DNA from: Heloderma charlesbogerti
Lineage: Eukaryota > Chordata > Lepidosauria > Squamata > Helodermatidae
Reading direction: 5' to 3'
Length of the DNA: 64,000 bases
NCBI GenBank assembly: GCA_026122225.1
Contig: JANEZZ010001902.1
Coordinates: forward strand, 1,962,814 to 2,026,813
The notes beneath the pieces were generated by a model, which was not told the DNA's origin, did no database searches, and saw nothing but the letters and a program-made list of their open reading frames with translations. Positions 31,347 through 40,997 of this stretch are shown one piece after another. Position numbers and translations under genes: made by a program. Position 1 is the first letter of the stretch. Each line of letters opens with the position of its first letter.

Positions 31347-32178
31347 TAGGGATGGCAGAGAATTCCGCCACAGATCACGGTGAGGCCGAATGCCAGTGCA
31401 TTTGGCCCCCTGAAATCTGTGGTGGAACGGCCTGCCCCCCCGCCCCCCCGCGAATCCCCCCCGGGATGAGACTTACCTGGGGCGGATCTTCCGGGTGGTG
31501 GTGGCTCCAGCGGCGGCTTCGGTGGCGGCGGCTGGTCTTCCAACTGGCTGCCGCTATCGCCATTTGCAGTTTTTTTTTTTTTTTACAGAGACGTGATAAG
31601 CTACGTAAGTTTTTACGTAGCCTAAAATGTCTGGGTAAAAAAACAAAAACAAAAAGGCGTACGCAAATGGCGGCTACGGCCGCCGCCATTTACGTACGCC
31701 TTTTTTTTTACCCAGACGTTTTAGGCTACGTAAAAACTTACGTAGCCTAAAACGACTGGGTAAAAACAAAAAAAAAGGCGTACGCAAATGGTGGCGGCTA
31801 CGGCCACCGCCATTTGAGTTCCTTAGTTTGGGCCATCTTAGTCTACGTAAATATTTACGTAGACTAAGACGGCCCAAACTAAGGAATGCAAATGGCGGCA
31901 TCCGTAGCCACCATTTGCGTACGTGGTTTTTTTGTTTGTTTTTTGTTTTACCCAGAGCCCTCCGCGGCCGGAAATCCGGCTGCGGACAGCTCTGGCCTGG
32001 CTGGGCCTGGCTGGCTGCTCCACGGAGCTGCCATGGAGCACAGACGGCCACAGAGGATTCCGGGGGGGAGGCATGGAGTGCCTCCCCCCCCATCGGGGAT
32101 TCCGGGGGGAGGGACGGAACGCCTCCCCCCCACCATAAACATAATCCGTGAAAGGGAAGTGACTTTCGTACATCCCTA
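31347..32178 (+). mobile_element. Palindrome-array hAT-like element D (832 bp)
   Basis: The termini TAGGGATGGCAGAGAATTCC and CTTTCGTACATCCCTA are flanked by GTGAGGAC (31339-31346) and GTGGGGAC (32179-32186), 7 of 8 matching. The left 70 bp form a hairpin (CCGCCACAGAT...AAATCTGTGGTGG). The array has TACGTAA-centred hairpins at about 31593, 31725 and 31843, alternating with GCAAATGGCGGC/GCCGCCATTT hairpins at about 31670, 31790 and 31885. ACTTACCTGG lies 125 bp from the left end and GGGAAGTGAC 25 bp from the right. Confidence 0.85.
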
Positions 32179-32186
32179 GTGGGGAC

Positions 32187-33939
32187 TATCTGCATTTCAC
32201 CAGATTAGGCTTTCTGAACATTCCTAATGAATGCTCAAAAAAGCCCAAACGATTTTCAGGACGAGCGTATCTGTGTGCTTGTGTGCGCATGCTCACCACT
32301 ATTTGTTATCATTGATATTCACTGCTATTCCATTAATGGAGGATCTTTTTCTTTTTTCTTTTTTAGTTTAATTTATTCTCCATTCATGTTCTCAGCCTGT
32401 CCCAAATCTGTTCATGAGTTTGAAGAACACCTTGAGCTATAAATAACGTTCATTCAGTATCACCCAGAGATTGTCCACACATATAATTACGTCAAGCTGC
32501 TGTTGAGACAATGGAGCAGTTAGAAATATAATTTTCCCTTCTATATTATTATTATTATTATTATTATTATTGATGATAATTCATTTTGATTGACAATTTA
32601 AATTCATCCTAGTTCTTAATCATCACTGGAACTATATGTCTTGTCTATGCTGTTCAGTGTACATATCCAATGAAATATTCTACCACCAGCAGTTTTGCAT
32701 TGAGTTATTACATAGAAGTTCTGTATTTATTGGAAGTCTCTGTTTTATTAAATCTGTTGTGAATTGGTAATAAAACCTTGCTCCTTTGGCAGCATATTTA
32801 ACTTCGGCACTTTACTTCCTTGTTCTTTGCATTCTTAGGTAAAGATTACAGATCCTTATCCACTGGGGGCTCGTCACATTTTAAATATAGTTAACAAAAG
32901 TCAAGGCCTTTCCCCTTGAAATCTTCCATGTAAGGAGCAGGCATGGCTCTTCTTAAGTCTGTATATAACTGAGTGCCGTACCTGCCACACATGTCCTTCA
33001 GCATAGTGAATGAGTCAAGGGACCCTGCAAGGAGCATTCACAGGCATTTGATTGATTGGTGACACAGCTGGGCCATTTCAATCCAAGAAAAGTCTGCAAC
33101 TGCAAACAGCAAAACTGGAGTAATGAAGTTCTCTGAATGAAGTAATAAAATGCCCACCCTTGTCCTCCCCACTTTAATAAATATAGGCTATCATCTGTAG
33201 AGGCATGTGTGGACATTACGTCTGTATACTTTCAATTTTATTGTAGAATTTTTGGTCTAGAAACTGCCTCCATAGAGACCTCAAACTGCTCTTTCCAAGT
33301 CCTCCACCCCCAATTTCAATTTACATTTTGTGTAAACGTGACATTTCCCATGAGGTTTCCCTTTCAACTGCCCTTTTGCCCCACAATGCTAAACAAATTG
33401 TTCTTTGAACTTGGGGGCATTTAGACCATTCTGTGAAAGTAACTTCTGAAAAGGAAACTGAAAAAACGGCACACGAGATAAGGATACACTACTCTTTTAA
33501 TCACAACTAAAGGCAAGGTGGGAAGTATTAAATAAGCCACACAGTCCTAGTGTATTGAGGTGATAATTCAAAGGGATACGTGCCACAAGCAAATGGGCCT
33601 GTCAGCTTTCTCCTTCTAACAGAGGTCCCTCACATTCCCTCTGGCTGGTATTCTGTGATACACAACAAGGGGGTTCTGCTGGAAGGGAAAATTGGTGCCT
33701 CCACACTGTGAGTCAGTAGAAATGTTTCGCACGCATGCATATACTTCTTTGGGGCAGGTGCTTGAGGTTAATTTTTTAATACTTTTATATTTAGGCATTG
33801 CTTCTAGACATTCGTTTGGTACCTCCACAGAGAGAGTGGGTTGATATGATCTAAAAATTAACACAAAGTGGGTATACCTATGCAGCCTTAGCAGACTCAA
33901 CTTAATTCTGTTACCTCCCTTCATGGGTACGTTTAGATG
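32187..33939. other. No gene; one (TTA)n microsatellite
   Basis: The (TTA)n tract is at 32544-32571. Frames up to 102 residues lack domains. No element ends recognised. Confidence 0.45.
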
Positions 33940-33992
33940 TCTATGGGTAGGGATGAACAGACTCCCTTGTGCCTGCCGAACATGGGTGCTCG

Positions 33993-34703
33993 TGAGTTGC
34001 CAAAATCAAAAAAGGAACAGCTGCACTAATTGAATTCCCAATGTGTTTTGACGTGGGTCTTTCTCAAGGGGAAAACTCCTAGAGACTTTTCTGGAGGATT
34101 CCCTCTCCCTTACTCCTGGGAAGAAGTATGGGAGAGGGAATCCTCCAGAAAAGTCTCTAAGGGTGCAATTCTAACTAGATAGGTGGCCGCCTCCGACCTC
34201 GGAGGCTACTGCCTATGCAAAGCAAGGCAGGAGAGGCGAGGGGGGGATTGTTCCCTCCACGCCTCTCCTGCCTTGCTCTTTTTCGCTAGAGAGCCATTTT
34301 CGGCTTTCTAGCGGCGGGGCAGCCGACCAGGAAAGGAAGCTGCTGTATGACGCACAGGATGTGTCGTATGTTCAGCTCCGCTCTCCCCACCCCAGAACGC
34401 CTCCCAGCCCTGCTCCTTTTCAGTCACTCCGTGCTCTTCTTCTGAGTGCAGAGGATGGGGTTTCTCCGCGCTGCCTCCAAGGCAGTGCGGGCAAGGGGGG
34501 AGGACAGATTTCTGGGAACTGACCTGGAGCGCAGGCTCTGAGGTTGGTTCCCGGAACAGAGCATATCCTATGGCCCTCTAGATAGTGTGAAGTGGCCCTA
34601 GGATTGCTCCCTTAGAGGTTTTCCATTGATAAAGACTTGTGTCGAAATGCATTGGGAATTCAATGGGTGCAGCTGTTCCTTTTTCATTTTGGTTTATACA
34701 GCT
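33993..34703. repeat. Large inverted repeat with 30-bp perfect hairpin, split by a MITE
   Basis: The left arm starts AAAATCAAAAAAGGAACAGC and continues through GAATTCCCAATGTG. The right arm (34615-34703) is its inverse, ending CTGTTCCTTTTTCATTTTGG. Inside the left half a perfect hairpin pairs 34080-34109 with 34130-34159 (30 of 30). The 451-bp MITE at 34161-34611 sits between this hairpin and the right arm, so the palindrome existed first. Confidence 0.75.
34161..34611 (-). mobile_element. Harbinger-type non-autonomous element (451 bp)
   Basis: The ends GGGTGCAATTCTAAC and CCTAGGATTGCTCCC are inverted. The flanks are TAA (34158-34160) and TTA (34612-34614), consistent with a TWA target. On the minus strand the segment TCTAGAGGGCCATAGGAT matches the element at 6959-7373. 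Confidence 0.68.
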
Positions 34704-35204
34704 TTACAGCTGTTTTTCTGACCCCCATTGGTACTGTTGCTTGCTCGCGAGTTGCCAGTTGTGCCTGCCCCTGCGAGCTGGGCTGTGCAAGACCTGGAGG
34801 GCTCAGCAAGCACCCTGGGACATTTCCCCTCTTGTCCCTGCTACAGCAGCGGTGGCGGTGACGGGGACAGGCCAGTCGCTTTATGTAGGTGTCTCACACT
34901 TATGTAAAATGACTGGCCTGTGCCTGCCGCCGCTGCCACCACCACCACCACCACCACCATTGTAACAGGGCTGGGGGGAGAAGGAGAGGAGCTCCATTCT
35001 CCCCCTCATGCCCTTGCTAAAGTGGTGGTGGTGGCAGGCGGCTTGCTGAAGGATCAGGCGCCCACGCGCTTGCCCGACTCACTATCTATGGTGGGGTCTT
35101 CTCTCCAGCACTGCCACCACCAATGGAGGAACTGCTCCTTCACCGGGCAGTCCCACCTATGGGATTTCTTACTTTAGTGAATGCTTCTATTTCAGGGCCT
35201 ATGG

Positions 35205-36044
35205 CAGAGGTCCCCAACCTTTGGGGGCTCATGGGCACATTTGGGAATTTGAAACCACCACCAAAATTGCCTAATCAGTAGATCACCATTTTGCTGTCTA
35301 CCTGTTGTGTCTATGGATCTTAGGCTGCACCTTATTCAGCAAAAACTTTTGTTTTGTGTGTCTATCGGACAATAGACATAAAACAAAAGTTTTTGCTGAA
35401 TAAGATGCAACATCTCTTTAATAAGCGATTGTCTAATTCCGGCAATTGCTGGTGGTGCAATACAGCTAATGCTTCTTTTAAACATATTTTGGCAATGTCC
35501 AGTTGTTGCTTCTTTTGCAGGGGAGATAATCACACAGGTAAATTTTGTACTGTAACAGTCTCTATTATTCACTGATATTCACTGATATACATGCTGTTTT
35601 ACACACTGCTTCATGGAACACTGATGTACATGCTGCTTCATGGAAAATAACAAATGGTCAGCATAAATGGATTCTCTGTACCCCTTTGACAGTTGAAAGA
35701 CTGACATTACAACATTGCAAGGATAAACACCCACCTCCTATAATGTAATGGATTGAGTACCTTACAACGTTTTCAATATTTAAACAAGTGGCATATATGC
35801 CACCTTCAAATGGATACTTATTTGGATATTTGGTCTGCTTTTGTTAAAGCCTATGTATAATTGCTAGAATGTTGTACACATTTCATATGTATTCAGTGCT
35901 ATGGATATATACAAGTCCATGTATGTATATTAAAAAACTGAAAAATAAATAATTTTGGGGGGTGGGTGTCTGCAGGCACCATGTTAGGAACCCATTCCCA
36001 AGTGCTACTGGAGATGCCCATGGAAGCTATGTTGGGGATCCCTG
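35205..36044. mobile_element. hAT-like non-autonomous element (840 bp)
   Basis: The left end CAGAGGTCCCCAACCTT and right end GTTGGGGATCCCTG are inverted. The flanks GCCTATGG (35197-35204) and GCCTAAGT (36045-36052) agree at 6 of 8. The interior carries a long hairpin at about 35336-35404 (CAGCAAAAACTTTTGTTTTG and inverse) and an L1-derived fragment. No transposase frame is visible. Confidence 0.6.
35385..35530 (+). mobile_element. L1 ORF2 C-terminal fragment
   Basis: The frame reads LFNKRLSNSGNCWWCN..ASFKHIL, like NKGLSNSANCW in the L1 C-terminal zinc-knuckle region on the minus strand at 26740-26680. It is orphaned inside the hAT-like element. Confidence 0.55.
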
Positions 36045-36052
36045 GCCTAAGT

Positions 36053-38093
36053 TGTAACACTATAAAAGAAGTACTGGATTTGGCCTGAGTGGGTTGTGCT
36101 TCTTGGGAGGAACCAGGAAGTGGTTGAGGGCAACACCCACTGCTTCTGGCCTGAGGAGAGAGAGGCCACTGCCTGAGAGAGCTCAGTGGAAAGGCTTTGT
36201 TTAAATAAAACTGGTTTGTTTGGAAGACAGAGTCTGTGTGAGTCTGTGGGGTGCAGCACACCAGCTCTGAAACACAAGGACTCCCTGCCACTATAACTCA
36301 GAATTCCACAAGCTGAGCCTTTTCCACTGCCACCAGTTCTCTTAGAATACTTTAAAACCTCCTACTTGCTGGTATAAGAGGCTTAGGCATGAGATGGGCA
36401 CCACCACTAGAGACAAGATAAACTATTAAATGTTTGTTTATTAAAGGGATTTTTTTTGCAAGAAGGGAATACTAATATTTACTTTGGGGTTTTCAAAAAA
36501 ATGCTTGCCGACACTACTTAAGGACTCAAGAGACACTGGCTCCATCTACATGGAGACACTTTCCAAAGCGATTCAGTTTAAAACTGTGTTTTTATCCATT
36601 CATATTTGCTCCTCCTGTGTCACACACAGCCAATTAAAGTGGCTTATACATGAGAAAACAAAATGCTTTTGCGTGGCAGACTGCACAAGAAACTGCATTA
36701 GTTTGGGCATATGTGGGTGGACTGTCATGGCATTAACAAGTCATATAACAGTATAGAATAGTAGGATTGGAAGGGGCCTACAAGGCCATCGAGTCCAACC
36801 CCATTAAGTCATTAAACTTATGTGCAGGTCCACTGCAGCAAATAAGTGGAGACTGAAAACAGAAGACAAAGCAGTCTCCCTTTCCCCACACCTCTCTCCC
36901 CTTCTGTGCTGAGTAAGTGCAATTGAAAACAAATATGATTTACTTCTGAGTAGACACATTTATCTGGGCTGTTTTCAGCTACTTGTTCCTTGAGGACATT
37001 AATCTTATGTGAATATGCGTACTTGCGCGGAAGGGGATTTTAAAAAAAGAAATCCCAAAAGCAGTGTGCTGATTTTCTTGCGACTGGGAGTAAGGCTCAT
37101 TTTGGAAAAAACAAAACACGATCAGTGGAGGGTGAAGCCCACTCCTCTCCTCAGGTCCACCCTTTGCTGATGCAACTTTCCCTTCCTCCTCGCAGTGCTG
37201 CTTCCCTCAGCCGCCACCGAAGCTGGTATGACAAGTTGAGGTCGCACAGACTCCCAACCTGCACTGAAGCCAGCATGAAGGGGAAAACCATCACAAAATG
37301 ACTTTGCAAAAATGTGGGGTTTATGGCATGAAAACCTGTGGTTGCTGCAGAAAGGGGAGAATGTCATGTGCCACGACCATGTGTGAGGCTCAGTAGGACC
37401 AGAGTAAATGTCCCATGTAGATCCAGCCACTGTTGCCTCTCAATGACTTCTTTTACCTCAGGCCAAATTCCCTAAACATTCACCCGAGCCAAATACACTC
37501 ACAACCAGGTCCAGCTCTTGGGTACAGTCTTCCTCAAATACCAAAGCTCTTCCTGTTGTATTGCTGTCCGCTTGGACTGTTTATCTGGGTTTTAATGCCT
37601 GTTTGTGTAACCTCCTTCTGGCAAGATTTTAGGGCAGCTTCCTGGCATAAACCAGCCACCTGCTCTATTTTGAACTAGATGTGCTACCACACCTCCTCTT
37701 CTTGTCCCTAATGCCCGGTTTTAACCACATTTCAAGACCTGCTGCCTCCACCTCCTTTTAATCTTGCTCTGTATATCTGTAGTGTGATTCCTTGGCTTCC
37801 CAACTCAGGATCTGGCTATACTGGATGCCTGTGGTGGTTCACTTGCTTGTTGACTGAACTCTCATTATTGCCTGAACTCTGTGCGCCAGGTCCTGCCAGC
37901 CCTTTCAACTGATCACATCATCATCTTCAGTTAAAAACGTTCATATAAGTACTCAAAAAGCATATTATATGTAGCACTACAACTCTGTAAGGAAAGATAG
38001 TAATAATGCATATTAGAGATAGACTGAGAGATAGTATCTTACCTAAGGTTACCCTGTGCATTCAGAGCAGAGCTGAGATATCAAATTCCTGTC
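36053..38093. other. No gene recognised; one small CR1 remnant
   Basis: Apart from a CR1 tail at 36757-36805 nothing is recognisable. Frames up to 102 residues have no domain. Confidence 0.45.
36757..36805 (-). mobile_element. CR1 3' tail fragment
   Basis: TATAGAATAGTAGGATTGG then AAGGGGCCTACAAGGCCATC and GAGTCCAACCC, the inverse of the CR1 3' end seen at 54660-54727. Confidence 0.7.
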
Positions 38094-38096
38094 TAA

Positions 38097-38205
38097 GGGC
38101 GCAGTCCTATGCATGTCTAGACAGAGAAAAGGCCTACAACTCCCAGCATTCCCCAGCCAGCTTTGTAGGCATTTTCTCTGTCTAAACATGCATAGGATTG
38201 CGCCC
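38097..38205. mobile_element. Harbinger-type MITE (109 bp)
   Basis: The ends GGGCGCAGTCCTATGCATGT and ACATGCATAGGATTGCGCCC are flanked by TAA on both sides (38094-38096 and 38206-38208). It has the same arms as the 2053-2188 copy (CTACAACTCCCAGCATTCCC) but one arm is internally deleted. Confidence 0.78.
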
Positions 38206-38705
38206 TAAGAGCTCTTGCTCTTAACTACTAGGCTACAATGGGGGGTGATCAGCTCTCAAATATAGCCATTGTAATTCCTATGAAGGGATCAAAATGTGTT
38301 GCATGAGGGAGTCCTATGTGGTAAAGGTGACAGTGTTTTCCTCTAACACTTCTGATTGGAGGGTGAGGACTTCTTATATACCATAACTAATGAAATGTAC
38401 TGGGAGGGTTGGATCAAAACTAAATTAGTTACATTCATGACTCACTGAAACCAGTGGGACAAGCTAGTCATGACTTAACCTAAGTCCCACTGATTTCAAT
38501 GGGAAAAGATGCATTAACATAGCCTGACTCTAACCCAGACTTTATGCCTTGAGTAACCAATTTGGCAGTGGTGCATTTGTTGTTTTACAGATAATTTACA
38601 TGCCATGTGTGTGTTCTACCCTGAAATTAATATTTATACAAAATTTTAACATGTGAAGTAGCCCTTGCTCAGCTGCTTGTGGCGCTCTATAGAAACGGCT
38701 ACAGC

Positions 38706-40614
38706 CAAAAGTGACTTCCGGTTCGAACCAACCAATGTCGCTCTGGTAGCATCACACAGGTGCTCCCGTGGGAGCTTTCTCAAACAGCTTTTTAAAAGGT
38801 TGAAAACCCTTTCCATTCCCCCCTGGAACAAGGCAACATCTGGATAATATCTTGGAGAAAAATACCCCCCTTGAGATAGTGGGGGGGGGGGCTGGATTCC
38901 AGGATTATCTCTCCAGAGCTTTACCAATGGAAAAAGCTGTACTGAGACTCCTATTTCATAGGAGAAAACGGGGCTGACATGTTCCATAATAATATATGCT
39001 TTAAGAAATATCAACAACTTCTGAGGGATGATTTAAGAAATGCTAACAATATTTGAGAACATCTGAGGACCTGCAAGATCTGTTTGAGAGAAATATGTCT
39101 AAGCCGAGGAGAAGAAAGGAGTCGGCATCAACTTCCCCTGCACCCTCTGTGTCAAAAGTTTCAAGAACAGAAGATATAGGGGAATTATTTAGTCTGATAA
39201 ACACTTTATCTTTGCAATTTACAGAGCAAGCCAAAAGACTGGATTTAATCCAAAATTCCATCACTGCCCTGCAAGGAGCTGTAGATTTAATTAATGCATC
39301 ATGGCAAAAAATGGAGACGAAAATTAATGAGCTAGAAGACCGAGTGGCAGGAAATGAAACTACGACACAAGTTTGTTTTAAAAATACCTCTGATAGAATT
39401 TCTCAACTGGAGGCCTTCATGAGGGAATCCAATGTATGTATTATTGGGATTAAAAATCTCTCTAATGATGTAAAATTGCCTATTTTTGTGGATAAACTTT
39501 TGCATGAGATACTCCCTATCCCATCTGTTTATTTACTTGATATTGGGCAGGCATTTCGTGTGCCAAATACTAAAAGGACTGATTACACAATCAAAGTCCA
39601 ATTTGCAAAAGTCTCCACAAAGAATTATATCTTGCATTTGACAAGAGAGGGTGGAAGCCTTTCCTGGAAACAAGATAAAGTTATGTTATTTCCAGACTAC
39701 ATCAAAGAGGTGGCAAATAAAAGAAGGCAATTTATCAAAGCAAAAAATATGGCAAAACAAATGAACTTACAATATTACTTAAAATATCCTGCTACACTTT
39801 GTATTGTGTCTGAGGGTCAGATGAAGAAGTTTCTAAATCATGAAATGGCGGAGGCATGGCTGAACGTAAAAATGCATGAGAATTCTGTTACAACCCCATG
39901 AACTGGAATCTTTAAACAAGCTTTGTTAACTGCTTGTGTTTAGTCTACATGATCCAGGCTAGGTCAGAAGATAAATGATTATACATATATTCATTTATTC
40001 TCTTTCATCTTTCTTTTTTTCTTGCTTTTCTTTATATTTTTTATTTCAAAATAGATATGGTATGCTGTATTTAAATTTATTGTTTGAGGGTAATTGTGCA
40101 CATGCATTTATATATAAAATATATTACTGATCGTTGAAGGTTTATTTTAAGTTTTATTATTATATAACACTATATTTATTATTATTATTATTATTATAAT
40201 ATTAATATAGTCTACAAGGAATGAACTGTAGACCTGTTTCTTTGATATAAGATTGATGATAAGATATTGAAATGTAAGGTTGTTTATTAAATTGTATAAT
40301 TGTGAAGGTTATAGATATAGTTTTTAAAATAGAATGGCATCGGAGGCCAGGGGGTATTGGAGTTTAAACTTAATTCTTTAAAGGGGAAGGAGAGGGAGAG
40401 GGGGAGAGAAGGGGAAAGAATCTTCTTTTTTCTTCTCTTCCTTTCCTCCCCCCTTTTCCTTTTCTTTTTCCTTCTCTTTTTGTTATTGTGGTGTCCTCAT
40501 CAGAATATTATATTGTTGGGAAACTGTAGTATTGATCAGGTTGTTGGTAATTTGGTATTGTTTATTTCATTTATAAAGATAAAATAAATAAAAATATATT
40601 CAAAAGAAGAAGAA
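38706..40614 (+). mobile_element. ORF1-only L1 (HAL1-like), complete insertion with 15-bp TSD
   Basis: A perfect 15-bp duplication AGAAACGGCTACAGC lies at 38691-38705 and 40615-40629. Between them are a 389-nt 5' region, an intact ORF1 (39095-39901), and a 3' region with (ATT)n at 40175-40198, a purine-rich GGGAAGGAGAGGGAGAGGGG tract near 40384 typical of L1 3' UTRs, and an A-rich end. No ORF2 sequence exists. It must use ORF2 protein from other L1s, as HAL1 elements of mammals are thought to. Confidence 0.85.
39095..39901 (+). CDS. L1 ORF1-like nucleic-acid-binding protein, 268 residues
   Basis: Trimeric RNA-binding chaperone of L1 ribonucleoprotein particles by family. A basic, Ser-rich N-terminus (SKPRRRKESAS) is followed by a coiled coil at about residues 27-111 (heptads such as ITALQGAVDLI and METKINELEDRV). 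An RRM-like domain starts near 113 (NVCIIGIKNL), and the C-terminal domain with FPDYIKEVANKRRQFIKAK covers about 199-255. The start is the ATG at 39095; a longer frame upstream (39053) begins with TTG and is not a eukaryotic start. Length is a little below typical L1 ORF1p (about 300-340). No internal stop, so the insertion may be fairly recent. Confidence 0.85.
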   Translation: MSKPRRRKESASTSPAPSVSKVSRTEDIGELFSLINTLSLQFTEQAKRLDLIQNSITALQGAVDLINASWQKMETKINELEDRVAGNETTTQVCFKNTSDRISQLEAFMRESNVCIIGIKNLSNDVKLPIFVDKLLHEILPIPSVYLLDIGQAFRVPNTKRTDYTIKVQFAKVSTKNYILHLTREGGSLSWKQDKVMLFPDYIKEVANKRRQFIKAKNMAKQMNLQYYLKYPATLCIVSEGQMKKFLNHEMAEAWLNVKMHENSVTTP

Positions 40615-40629
40615 AGAAACGGCTACAGC

Positions 40630-40988
40630 TAATGTTCAATCTCCAATTCTGGAGATGTTTTGTCTGTTTTGTTTTTATTGTTTCAGAAAGAACATACATT
40701 TTCTCTTGTATTTTACGGTGAAGGAGTAGGAATAGATTGGTGCAGTGTACCAGCAAAACATTTCCCTTACATTCATTTCAGTGCTATCAGAGCAATATGA
40801 GAGCTCATCAGAACATGTAATCTGTTTCCATTCACTACTTGTATATGAAAAGCCATCCACTGTACATGATAAAAAAAAATGACAAGACTTGAGAAGTTGC
40901 CTGGGAAATATAAAGCTGTCCTCCAATTTCCATGGATGTTACTAATAGTAGAAAGCAGTAGAGCTATTCCCCACAGTGAAGAATCTAG
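40630..40988. other. Spacer, nothing recognised
   Basis: Unique-looking sequence between the HAL1-like element and the BovB. Confidence 0.45.
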
Positions 40989-40997
40989 TGAGGTAAT

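Larger units (their letters stand above)
33948..35155. mobile_element. Candidate palindromic hAT-like element with nested repeats
   Basis: A TAGGGATGAACAG terminus at 33948 is preceded by TCTATGGG; the right candidate end near 35155 is followed by CCTATGGG (7 of 8). The right terminus (GGGCAGTCCCA) matches TAGGGATG poorly, so the boundaries are tentative. The interior includes the inverted pair GGTGGCGGTGACGGGGACAGG/GGCCTGTGCCTGCCGCCGCTG around 34850-34945, a (CCA)n run at 34938-34961, and the large inverted repeat listed separately. Confidence 0.4.
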
